In this document: positions 1-5,234 of the stretch, in pieces
Layout of the letters: each line of letters opens with the position of its first letter
How positions within the stretch are numbered: the stretch's first letter is position 1
Assembly: GCA_038234815.1 (NCBI GenBank)
Contig: JBBQSU010000162.1
Coordinates: forward strand, 1 to 7,396
DNA from: JBBQSU01 sp038234815
GTDB taxonomy: Bacteria; Planctomycetota; Phycisphaerae; Tepidisphaerales; Tepidisphaeraceae
Direction of reading: 5' to 3'
Length of the DNA stretch: 7,396 nucleotides
Program-made: the position numbers and the translations under genes
Notes under the pieces: model-generated
The model's database searches: none
Seen by the model: only the letters and a program-made list of their open reading frames with translations
What the model was told of the DNA's origin: nothing

Positions 1-21
1 AGCCTCGCGGGTAAGTAGCGG

Positions 22-38
22 GTGAGTGGGATACTCAC
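22..38. repeat. Short hairpin (6-bp stem, 5-nt loop)
   Basis: GTGAGT (22-27) is the exact reverse complement of ACTCAC (33-38), with GGGAT as loop. Its right arm shares bases with the palindrome at 35-50, so the two structures could not form at the same time in one strand. No T-run follows, so it is not a usual intrinsic terminator. Confidence 0.45.
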
Positions 39-50
39 GCGGCCGCGTGA
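35..50. promoter_or_regulatory. Perfect 16-bp palindrome, possible operator
   Basis: TCACGCGGCCGCGTGA is identical to its reverse complement over all 16 bases. The hexamer GATACT occurs in direct orientation on both sides (30-35 and 49-54), each copy overlapping the palindrome end. Palindromes of this size are typical of dimeric regulator sites, but GC-rich DNA also makes such dyads by chance. No regulator gene is present in the window. Confidence 0.3.
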
Positions 51-69
51 TACTGATTGATCTTTACTC

Positions 70-88
70 CATCTGCGTTCATCTGTGG
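70..88. repeat. Copy of a widespread intergenic motif (ATCTGCGTTCATCTGTGG)
   Basis: Bases 71-88 read ATCTGCGTTCATCTGTGG, itself an imperfect duplication (ATCTGCG and ATCTGTG, 10 bases apart). From memory, very similar strings recur in intergenic regions of planctomycetes, verrucomicrobia and other phyla. There they give spurious peptides such as ICVHLW or, on the other strand, PQMNADERR. The frame here does give ICVHLW. The function of the motif is unknown to me. Only one copy is in this window, so the repeat status rests on recollection. Confidence 0.4.
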
Positions 89-118
89 ACAACTCTCTTC
101 TGCTTCTCCCTCGACCGA

Positions 119-152
119 TTGGTGCGCGTTTGGGCGCCAAAAAGCGCACCAA
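119..152. repeat. Two-part hairpin around TTGGTGCGC/GCGCACCAA
   Basis: TTGGTGCGC (119-127) pairs exactly with GCGCACCAA (144-152). Inside it, TTTGG (129-133) pairs with CCAAA (137-141) around GCG. This gives a 9-bp plus 5-bp stem with a small internal bulge. Four T residues follow at 154-157, so a weak terminator for something upstream is possible. It also lies directly upstream of the promoter-like element at 156-184, so it may instead be a regulator site. Confidence 0.4.
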
Positions 153-155
153 GTT

Positions 156-184
156 TTGACCCCCTCAGCAAAATATTTTATTTT
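156..184 (+). promoter_or_regulatory. Putative sigma70-type promoter
   Basis: TTGACC (156-161, five of six bases of TTGACA) and TATTTT (179-184, four of six of TATAAT) are separated by exactly 17 bases in the most AT-rich part of the window. A start near 191 would give a leader of about 110 bases before the doubtful frame at 304. It could also drive a non-coding transcript. This is a consensus match only. Confidence 0.3.
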
Positions 185-303
185 TTACAAGTCTTTAACC
201 AGCACAGGCTTAAGCGCATTTTGGAGCACTCCAAGTTGCGCGAATTAGCGCCCATTTGCGCACCATCGGGCGTTTTCTGGCCTTAGGGTAGAGGGCTATA
301 TTT

Positions 304-1146
304 ATGACTAATTACGAGTTGATTGACCTGATGGTCTGCCTGGCCACGTGCGTTTACTTCGCGGGGTTCTTGCTCGGTGCTGGATTCGGACCCGGACCAT
401 CCTCCCGCGACGCCGGAGCTACCAAGGCCTCGTTGGCCTACCGCGCGGGCATGGCGTGGCTGGCTTGCTTTGATCGTTCGGGCCGGCCCAAAGAGCCTGG
501 ACCCGCCCGGGAACCCCTCGGGACCTCTTCGGGACCCCCTTTGGACCCCCTTTGGACACCATTTTGCCCTTCCGCGGACGTGTTCTGGACCCGGTTTTTG
601 CTCGGCTTTCAGGCTCCGATAAGTGCTTATTTTGCAATTACTTATGTGGTTTTAGTGCCGTTCATAAAGGCCGATAAATCGCCCATCGGTCACTTCGTGC
701 CCGGGGGGCCGGGCGAGTTACGCGGCGTCGCGGGCAGGATGATCGAGCTTGGCAAGGCTGTGGCGATTGGCGGGCGGAGGGGTTTGCCCCGGCTCTGGCG
801 ATCGACACGCCAGTACACCGCTCCGCCGCAGCCCTTGTGCCGTCATAATTCCATCTTAACGTCGGCAAGGCCTGGAAAAGGTGAGGCGCATCGTATCTCC
901 GAAACGATGTGCGTCACCTTTTCCGGCTTGGGGACGGCGCCGGCAGACACGGTCAATACGTATTCGGTCTTCAACGACGTCGGGGCCTTCTGGGGCGATT
1001 CGCAGTCGTATCACCGCGAAGCGATTGCAGGCAACTCTAACGCGGACATAACTGGGTCATTATGGAAATCGATAGCGGCTTGCACGAACTTAACTCCGCC
1101 CACCCGCGACGCGGTGGCTGCATACAATTGGCGGGCAGGTGCCTGA
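304..1146 (+). CDS. Doubtful open reading frame, 280 codons, no recognised family
   Basis: I do not recognise this protein. The ATG is preceded by a weak purine stretch (AGAGG) about ten bases upstream. Residues about 8-27 (LMVCLATCVYFAGFLLGAGF) are hydrophobic enough for one membrane helix or signal sequence. The rest is unlike a normal soluble domain. It is rich in Pro, Gly, Trp, Cys and Arg, has no conserved motif that I can see, and runs across an 11-bp repeat array (499-597) and a long hairpin (874-924) whose periods ignore codon frame. Third-position GC is not consistently high, unlike the genes downstream. In GC-rich DNA a frame this long can stay open by chance. I favour non-coding or degraded DNA. 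The alternative is a short lineage-specific membrane protein using only the first part. Confidence 0.2.
   Translation: MTNYELIDLMVCLATCVYFAGFLLGAGFGPGPSSRDAGATKASLAYRAGMAWLACFDRSGRPKEPGPAREPLGTSSGPPLDPLWTPFCPSADVFWTRFLLGFQAPISAYFAITYVVLVPFIKADKSPIGHFVPGGPGELRGVAGRMIELGKAVAIGGRRGLPRLWRSTRQYTAPPQPLCRHNSILTSARPGKGEAHRISETMCVTFSGLGTAPADTVNTYSVFNDVGAFWGDSQSYHREAIAGNSNADITGSLWKSIAACTNLTPPTRDAVAAYNWRAGA
499..597. repeat. 11-bp phased degenerate tandem array (about nine units)
   Basis: Starting at 499, blocks of exactly 11 bases begin with GGA at 499, 510, 521, 532, 543, 554, 576 and 587. Only the block at 565 lacks it. Units 532-542 and 543-553 are identical (GGACCCCCTTT). The others differ at a few positions, for example GGACACCATTT (554-564) and GGACCCGGTTT (587-597). 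The period is not a multiple of three, which argues against selection as protein. It is close to one helical turn, so all GGA steps would face the same side of the DNA. Confidence 0.65.
699..714. repeat. GC-only hairpin
   Basis: GCCCGG (699-704) pairs with CCGGGC (709-714) around GGGG. It is short and fully GC, with no T-run after it. A function is not evident, and chance is likely in this base composition. Confidence 0.3.
874..924. repeat. Long imperfect hairpin, REP/MITE-like
   Basis: The arm at 874-894 matches the reverse complement of 904-924 at 19 of 21 positions, with a 9-base loop at 895-903. The tips are GGAAAAGGTGA and TCACCTTTTCC. If T873 is bulged, pairing continues outward through 868-872 with 925-929. 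Both mismatches lie inside the stem. No T-run follows, so it is not a standard terminator. A hairpin this long is far beyond chance. It resembles REP-type palindromes moved by Y1 (REP-associated) tyrosine transposases, or a small non-autonomous element, but no transposase is in the window. It lies within the doubtful frame 304-1146 and supports that frame being non-coding. Confidence 0.6.
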
Positions 1147-1147
1147 C

Positions 1148-1152
1148 GGAAG
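1148..1152 (+). promoter_or_regulatory. Ribosome binding site that decides the start of the thioredoxin gene
   Basis: GGAAG lies seven bases before ATG 1160. The in-frame GTG at 1139 lies upstream of it and has no purine-rich site at proper distance, so the ATG is preferred. Confidence 0.55.
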
Positions 1153-1159
1153 TTATCAA

Positions 1160-1603
1160 ATGCAGCGAATCAATTTCAAACCGCTTGTGCTTATTGGGCT
1201 GGTGGTGCTGGGGCTAGCGGGATTTACGTATTGGTCGAAATCTTCCGCGGCGAAAGAAATAGTGCATTGGCGGACGGATTATCCTGCTGCCAAGGCCGAG
1301 GCGAAAAACGTGAAAAAGCCGCTGTTGCTTTATTTCACCGCCAGTTGGTGTCCGCCTTGCCAGGCGATGAAGTCGAGCACTTTTGCCGACCCTGCGGTCG
1401 ATCGCGCGCTGCAAAAGTTCGTGTACGTGAAAGTCGACGTGGATGAAAATCCGGGGCTTGCGGGGGAACATAACGTGTCGTCAATCCCCACGTTTCATCT
1501 GATGAATGAGCAGGATCAGGTCGTGATGGCGGAGTCGGGCTATATCGGGCCCGAGCAGTTCATAGCCTGGCTGGAGCAGGCGAACTCGGCCAAGGCCGAT
1601 TAG
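1160..1603 (+). CDS. Membrane-anchored thioredoxin-fold protein
   Basis: A 147-residue thiol-disulfide protein. Residues 1-7 are short and basic, and residues about 9-25 form one hydrophobic helix with no clear cleavage site, so it is probably an N-terminally anchored protein facing the periplasm. The thioredoxin domain follows: the active site WCPPC (C64 and C67) sits after the strand KPLLLYFTAS, then the second strand VYVKVDVDENP, and the cis-proline loop SIPTF (P110). The sequence around the active site (lysine before the beta strand, CPPCQAMKSSTF) fits the thioredoxin_7/DsbD-gamma-like group that reduces or isomerises exported cysteines, more than a cytoplasmic thioredoxin. The partner cannot be told. 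It is followed 55 bp later by an amidotransferase gene on the same strand. An alternative GTG start at 1139 adds seven residues. The fold is very secure; the exact role is not. Confidence 0.92.
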   Translation: MQRINFKPLVLIGLVVLGLAGFTYWSKSSAAKEIVHWRTDYPAAKAEAKNVKKPLLLYFTASWCPPCQAMKSSTFADPAVDRALQKFVYVKVDVDENPGLAGEHNVSSIPTFHLMNEQDQVVMAESGYIGPEQFIAWLEQANSAKAD

Positions 1604-1649
1604 GCGAGCGAGGATTTCTTGACAAGGCGTTGAGTGTTCGCGGATCATC

Positions 1650-1658
1650 GGGGGTGAT
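1650..1658 (+). promoter_or_regulatory. Ribosome binding site directly abutting the amidotransferase ATG
   Basis: GGGGGTGAT (1650-1658) matches the anti-Shine-Dalgarno complement GGAGGTGAT at eight of nine bases and runs straight into ATG 1659. The match is strong but the core is closer to the start codon than usual. Confidence 0.5.
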
Positions 1659-2480
1659 ATGAGCCGTGCCATTATTTTGCAGCATGTTCCACACGAAGGC
1701 CCCGGGCGGATTGTTCCGGTATTTCGAGATTTTGGAATTCCGACTGAAATCCGGCATTTATACAAGGGAGACGAAGTTCCGACCGATCTGGACGAGCTGC
1801 GCGTGCTGGTAGTGCTGGGCGGGCCGATGGGTGTGAGCGACATCGGATCGGCACAGTATCCGTTCTTGGCCGCCGAAGCAGAACTGCTGAAAAAGATGCT
1901 TGCAGCCGATCGGGCAGTGCTGGGCATCTGTTTGGGCGCGCAATTGATCGCGCATGCCGGCGGTGCCAAGGTTTATGCGAACGTGAAAATGTTGCCGGGC
2001 GCGCCGGGCCAGCCGCCAAAGCCCGTCGAGCCAGCCGAGCCTTTGCCGGAAATCGGATGGGGACCCGTGTCGTATCCGTTCCCCGGCGGGACTGAACCGA
2101 TCGTGATGGGCATGATCGACGGCGCGCCGATGTTCCACTGGCATTTCGACACGTTCGATCTGCCCCGACTGCCGTCGCCGGCCAGTCCTCCGCCGGGCCC
2201 GCCGGCCCCGACGGGCAACGCGTTGCTGGCGAGCACGCGGAGTTGTCGCAACCAGGCGTTTCGGTTTAAAACGCGGGCGTTCGGGTTTCAATACCACATT
2301 GAATGCGCCGAAGCCGATATCGAGAAAATGATCGACGGAAACAAGGCCGATGCGATTAAGGTGTTGGGAGAATCCGGGCCGGATCAGATTCGGCAGGAGA
2401 CGAAGAAACATTACGCGCGGTTCGAGCGGCTGGGCAACCGCGTGCTGAACAATTTCGTGCAGTTTCTAAAGGTGTATTGA
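1659..2480 (+). CDS. Class I glutamine amidotransferase (GMP-synthase-like, stand-alone)
   Basis: A 273-residue GATase1-type protein of the GMP-synthase glutaminase group (COG0518-like), without any synthetase domain. Such proteins hydrolyse glutamine and pass ammonia to, or act on, a small substrate that usually is unknown. Visible landmarks are VVLGGPMGV (51-59), the nucleophile elbow GICLGAQLIA with C91, FHWHFDTFDLP (159-169), and FQYHIE with the expected H213 and E215 completing the triad. All catalytic residues are present, so it should be active as a glutaminase. Oddities are two proline-rich insertions: about 113-129 before the segment EIGWGPVS, and about 171-186 between DTFDLP and LLAS, where family members usually have a few residues. 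Both lie in loops on the active-site side and may shape substrate or partner binding. The spacers to its neighbours, 55 bp upstream and 110 bp downstream, allow but do not prove co-transcription. Confidence 0.9.
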   Translation: MSRAIILQHVPHEGPGRIVPVFRDFGIPTEIRHLYKGDEVPTDLDELRVLVVLGGPMGVSDIGSAQYPFLAAEAELLKKMLAADRAVLGICLGAQLIAHAGGAKVYANVKMLPGAPGQPPKPVEPAEPLPEIGWGPVSYPFPGGTEPIVMGMIDGAPMFHWHFDTFDLPRLPSPASPPPGPPAPTGNALLASTRSCRNQAFRFKTRAFGFQYHIECAEADIEKMIDGNKADAIKVLGESGPDQIRQETKKHYARFERLGNRVLNNFVQFLKVY

Positions 2481-2513
2481 TGGCGTGAAGAGGTGCAGAT
2501 GAGATTTGGGGTT

Positions 2514-2545
2514 GCCCGGTTGGGAAACGGACCGGGCGAGTTTCC
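2514..2545 (+). terminator. Hairpin between the amidotransferase and the membrane protein, possible weak terminator or attenuator
   Basis: GCCCGGT (2514-2520) pairs with ACCGGGC (2531-2537) across a 10-base loop. Only GAGTTT follows, so the U-tract is poor. A second, mutually exclusive pairing is possible: GGAAAC (2523-2528) with GTTTCC (2540-2545). The alternative folds resemble an attenuator layout, but each stem is short. Confidence 0.3.
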
Positions 2546-2590
2546 TGGCCTCATCGGAAGCGTGCCGCTTGGCTCAGGGACTTTGCGCTC

Positions 2591-3988
2591 ATGCGTTTAC
2601 TGCTCGATTTTCTTCGGTGGTATAAGCGGCGCAGGCATTTGCGGCCCTGGGCGCTGATTGCGCCGGTGCTGGTGTTGCTGGTGTGCCTGCCGCTGCTCAA
2701 GCCGATCCGCCAGCCTGATCCGCGTCACATGGGGGATGAAGAATCGGCGGTTTACGGCTCGGTTCAGGCGATGGTAGAGCAGCACACGCTGGCCATCGAC
2801 GACACGGCTTTTCTGGCCACGCGGCACAAGGTGCGTAAGGGTGGGCATTACTACGCCCAAAGCCCCCCGATGTTTTCATTGCTGCTTTGCGCGCCCTACG
2901 GAGTGCTGCACCACTGGGGACTGACGTTCAGAAGCAGTCCGACGCAAGTGATGTATTTACTGACGCTGCTGGGCGTGACGCTTCCCGTGGCCGCGGCCAC
3001 CGCGCTGATCTATCGGATGGGCCGATTATTCGAGCTTTCGCGACCCTGGCGGGCACTGCTGAGTTTTGTGGTGGCATTCGGATCGGGGTGGTTGAGCTAT
3101 GCAACGGTCGTCAATCCCTATGCCCCGGCGGCGGCGCTGGTGCTGTCGGCGCTGGCCTGCATGATCCATGTGGCGCTGCTGCGCCGTCCGACGACCAGTG
3201 GGGCATGGCTTGCACTGGCGGGATTTTGTGCAGCCCTGGCGGCGGTGGTGGACCTGGGCGCCGGGGTGTTTTTACTTTTACTCCCTGCGGTCATTCCCAC
3301 CTTGCGGTGGAACCGATTGCTACGGGTGCTGGGCTTCGTGCTGTATGGTGTCGGTGCGTCGGTGCCGATCGCGCTGCACGCGCGCTTGAGTCGGCCGATT
3401 TTCGGGGACTGGCAGACCGCGCTGGTGACGCCGATCACGGCTTCACCGGTCTCCATCGACGAGCGCGACCAGGATGATGAAAGTGCGGTCGCGCCCATCA
3501 GCCACTTCGCGCAGGGGCTGGGGCAGTTTGTCAGCGCGATGATCGGCCGGCACGGCGTGTTTACGCACTTTCCGGTGGTGATCGTCGGGTTTCTCGGGGT
3601 TAGCCTGGTCATGCATCGCCACTGGCCGGGATACACCAAGGTGATGGCGGGCATTTCCGTTGCGGGGATGATCGGCGTAATTGGCCTTTACATCCTGATT
3701 CGCGCCGACTGGCATGGCGATATGTTCGCCAACCGCGCGCTGGTAGTTTGCCTGCCGGTGACGATCTTCTGGGCAGGCATGTGGCTTCGACGGGCGCATC
3801 GACCGGTCATTTGGGGCTTGGCCGGCGCGGCACTGGCGTTCAGTTGCCTGGTTACGGTCATCGGCGCGACCAATCCCACACCACGGGACGGATACACTCA
3901 TTACACGTTTTACGATGCGACCCGATCCCTGTTTCGCGCGGAGCAATCGACGGGCGTGAGCGAGCATGTGCCACAGCGAGAACCTTGA
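2591..3988 (+). CDS. Polytopic membrane protein, probable GT-C-type glycosyltransferase
   Basis: A 465-residue integral membrane protein. After a strongly basic start (RWYKRRRHLRP), a first helix spans about 20-37. About ten more hydrophobic segments follow, near 92-108, 118-140, 155-172, 177-197, 204-236 (two), 243-262, 325-343, 350-371, 384-399 and 406-426. The first extramembrane loop carries an acidic pair, GDEESAVY (D49, E50), then KGGHYYAQSPPMFSLL. This layout of an acidic loop after helix 1, with a loop ending in a PP motif before helix 2, is typical of GT-C enzymes (PMT/ArnT-like) that use polyprenyl-phosphate sugars on the outer face of the inner membrane. No sequence proves the sugar or acceptor. 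The start has only a weak AGGGA ten bases upstream. It lies 32 bp before lpxB, which fits an envelope role. The alternative is an uncharacterised membrane protein with no transferase activity. Confidence 0.75.
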   Translation: MRLLLDFLRWYKRRRHLRPWALIAPVLVLLVCLPLLKPIRQPDPRHMGDEESAVYGSVQAMVEQHTLAIDDTAFLATRHKVRKGGHYYAQSPPMFSLLLCAPYGVLHHWGLTFRSSPTQVMYLLTLLGVTLPVAAATALIYRMGRLFELSRPWRALLSFVVAFGSGWLSYATVVNPYAPAAALVLSALACMIHVALLRRPTTSGAWLALAGFCAALAAVVDLGAGVFLLLLPAVIPTLRWNRLLRVLGFVLYGVGASVPIALHARLSRPIFGDWQTALVTPITASPVSIDERDQDDESAVAPISHFAQGLGQFVSAMIGRHGVFTHFPVVIVGFLGVSLVMHRHWPGYTKVMAGISVAGMIGVIGLYILIRADWHGDMFANRALVVCLPVTIFWAGMWLRRAHRPVIWGLAGAALAFSCLVTVIGATNPTPRDGYTHYTFYDATRSLFRAEQSTGVSEHVPQREP

Positions 3989-4020
3989 CACTATTGTCTT
4001 CTCGGTTAGGACTAAACCCA

Positions 4021-5193
4021 GTGCCTCGACGCATTTTTATTTCGGTGGCGGAGGTGAGTGGCGACCAACACGCGGCGCACCTCATTCACAGCCTTAAGAA
4101 GCTCGATCCCGATGCGGTGATCGAAGGCGTGGGCGGCCCGGCCATGCGACAAGCCGGCGCGATCATCCACCACGAAACCGTCGGCAGAGCGGCGATGGGA
4201 CTGGCCGGAATCGCACGCGTGCGGGAGATGCTGCGGATCTTGAAGTGGACCAAGAATCACCAGCGGGAACATCGGCCCGATCTGCAAATCTGCATTGATT
4301 CGCCGGCGATGAATTTCCACTTTGCCAAGGCCGCGCATGGGCTGGGTATTCCGGTGATGTATTACATCGCCCCGCAGCTTTGGGCCTGGCGTGAAGGGCG
4401 CATGCGCAAGCTGCGCAAGTGGGTGGATCATGTCGCGTGTATCCTGCCATTTGAAGAGGAATATTTTCGGCAACATGGGGTGAAGGCGACGTTTGTCGGC
4501 CATCCGCTGTTTGATGAGCTTCCGCCGGCCGCGCCGCGCGACCCGGCCGCGCGCTTTCCCAACCGCCCGCCGGTGATCGGCCTGCTGCCCGGATCGCGCG
4601 GCGGGGAAGCCGAATCCAATTTCTCGCACCTGCTGGAAGTGAGCCGGCGGATCCGACAGGTCTTCCCGCAAGCCCGATTTCTCGTGCCGACCACCGGCGC
4701 GACCACGCCCGTCGTCAACCGCCTGGTGGGCCAGCAAGAGGGCGTCACCGTTGCCGAGGGGAAGTTCGACCAGATGGTGCCGGAGTGCGATCTGTGCATC
4801 ACCGTTTCGGGCACGGCCACGTTGCACGTCGCCGGGCACGGCGTGCCAATGATCGTCGTCTATCGGGGAAGCCCGATCTTGTGGCACCTGCTGGGCCGAT
4901 GGCTCGTGCGGACACGAACTTATTCGCTGGTGAATCTGCTGGCCGATGCCCATCATCACATCGTGCCCGAATTTGTCCCCTGGTATGGCTCGAACGAACC
5001 GGTGGCGCAGGCGGCAATCGACTTTCTGCAACATCCCGAGAAGATGGAAGCGCAGACCCGCCAGCTCAAGGAATTAATTCGCTCGCTGGATAAGCCCGGG
5101 GCCAGTATGAACACCGCCCGGCTGGCACTGGACGTGCTTGAGCGCCGCGATCCGGCGGCGCGATATGCCGGGGATGCGGCACCGGCGGACTGA
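4021..5193 (+). CDS. lpxB: Lipid-A-disaccharide synthase
   Basis: A 390-residue GT-B glycosyltransferase (GT19) that joins UDP-2,3-diacylglucosamine and lipid X to form the lipid A disaccharide at the inner face of the inner membrane. Landmarks are FISVAEVSGD (6-15, E11 conserved), GGPAMRQAG (38-46), IDSPAMN with D93 in the place of catalytic D98 of E. coli, YYIAPQLWAWREGR (114-127), LPFEEEYF, FVGHPLFDE, LLPGSRGGE (R193, like R201), SGTATLH (263-269), VYRGSP and YSLVNLLA. Length is normal. GTG 4021 was chosen because the product begins at the usual family position and AGGA lies nine bases upstream; the frame stays open to 3748 but that extension is antiparallel to no family homology and overlaps the preceding gene. 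Two positions differ from the usual pattern: A96 where IDxPD is common, and H269 where most members have Glu. No other lpx gene is nearby. Confidence 0.93.
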   Translation: MPRRIFISVAEVSGDQHAAHLIHSLKKLDPDAVIEGVGGPAMRQAGAIIHHETVGRAAMGLAGIARVREMLRILKWTKNHQREHRPDLQICIDSPAMNFHFAKAAHGLGIPVMYYIAPQLWAWREGRMRKLRKWVDHVACILPFEEEYFRQHGVKATFVGHPLFDELPPAAPRDPAARFPNRPPVIGLLPGSRGGEAESNFSHLLEVSRRIRQVFPQARFLVPTTGATTPVVNRLVGQQEGVTVAEGKFDQMVPECDLCITVSGTATLHVAGHGVPMIVVYRGSPILWHLLGRWLVRTRTYSLVNLLADAHHHIVPEFVPWYGSNEPVAQAAIDFLQHPEKMEAQTRQLKELIRSLDKPGASMNTARLALDVLERRDPAARYAGDAAPAD

Positions 5194-5195
5194 AC

Positions 5196-5234
5196 ATGAA
5201 GGCGAAGAATAAAAATCACGGGAGGATGGATTAA
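5196..5234 (+). CDS. Possible 12-codon leader peptide between lpxB and the ankyrin gene
   Basis: ATG 5196 lies two bases after the lpxB stop and opens a frame for MKAKNKNHGRMD. It ends in TAA 5232-5234, whose last A is the first base of the ATG of the next gene (TAATG). The peptide is rich in Lys and Asn. The ribosome site of the downstream gene (GGAGGA, 5221-5226) lies inside it, so translating it could couple the two genes. It may simply be chance in a 40-base spacer. Confidence 0.2.
   Translation: MKAKNKNHGRMD
5221..5226 (+). promoter_or_regulatory. Strong ribosome binding site of the ankyrin gene
   Basis: GGAGGA lies seven bases before ATG 5234. It is the best-spaced Shine-Dalgarno match in the window, and it fixes this ATG as the start. 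Confidence 0.7.

Larger units (their letters stand above)
1..303. other. Intergenic region rich in dyad symmetries
   Basis: No convincing gene is seen here. All three + frames close within the first 25 bases, so if an upstream + gene ends here it cannot be identified. The stretch carries two similar 11-bp units (7-17 and 18-28), a hairpin (22-38), a perfect 16-bp palindrome (35-50), a hairpin (119-152), an AT-rich block (about 168-190) and a short dyad TTGGAG-CA-CTCCAA (221-234). The octamer GCGCACCA occurs three times: on the - strand at 120-127, and on the + strand at 144-151 and 258-265. This density suggests regulatory or repeat DNA rather than coding sequence. Confidence 0.6.

Noticed and set aside
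26..286. 86-codon + strand frame
   Set aside because: It crosses the palindrome, the intergenic ATCTGCG motif and the hairpin 119-152, and has no ribosome site or family resemblance. The ICVHLW string is a known mark of spurious frames over this motif.
1025..1052. TTGCAG/CATAAC as a promoter of the thioredoxin gene
   Set aside because: Only three of six and four of six matches with 16-bp spacing. This is too weak in a 160-base search space.
1101..1117. CACCCGCG-A-CGCGGTG dyad before the thioredoxin gene
   Set aside because: It needs a bulge and has a one-base loop, so it would not form a stable hairpin. No promoter or T-run is associated.
1619..1648. TTGACA (1619-1624) with GATCAT (1643-1648) as a promoter for the amidotransferase
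   Set aside because: The -35 match is perfect, but the -10 is only four of six with an 18-bp spacer. The start would fall at about 1655, inside the ribosome site, so the message would lose its Shine-Dalgarno sequence.
1758..2411. 217-codon frame on the - strand opposite the amidotransferase
   Set aside because: It is an antisense shadow, Arg/His-rich, with no recognisable motif.
2499..2657. 52-codon frame with a good upstream GAAGAGGTG
   Set aside because: It overlaps the first 67 bases of the membrane protein gene in another frame and its product is Gly-rich without features. It is probably chance.
3748..4020. N-terminal extension of lpxB by 91 codons
   Set aside because: It lies almost wholly inside the preceding membrane protein gene. 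The family's normal N-terminus (RRIFISVAEVSGD) begins right after GTG 4021.
4012..5034. 340-codon frame on the - strand opposite lpxB
   Set aside because: It is a GC-rich antisense shadow of a well supported gene, with His/Arg-rich text and no domain.
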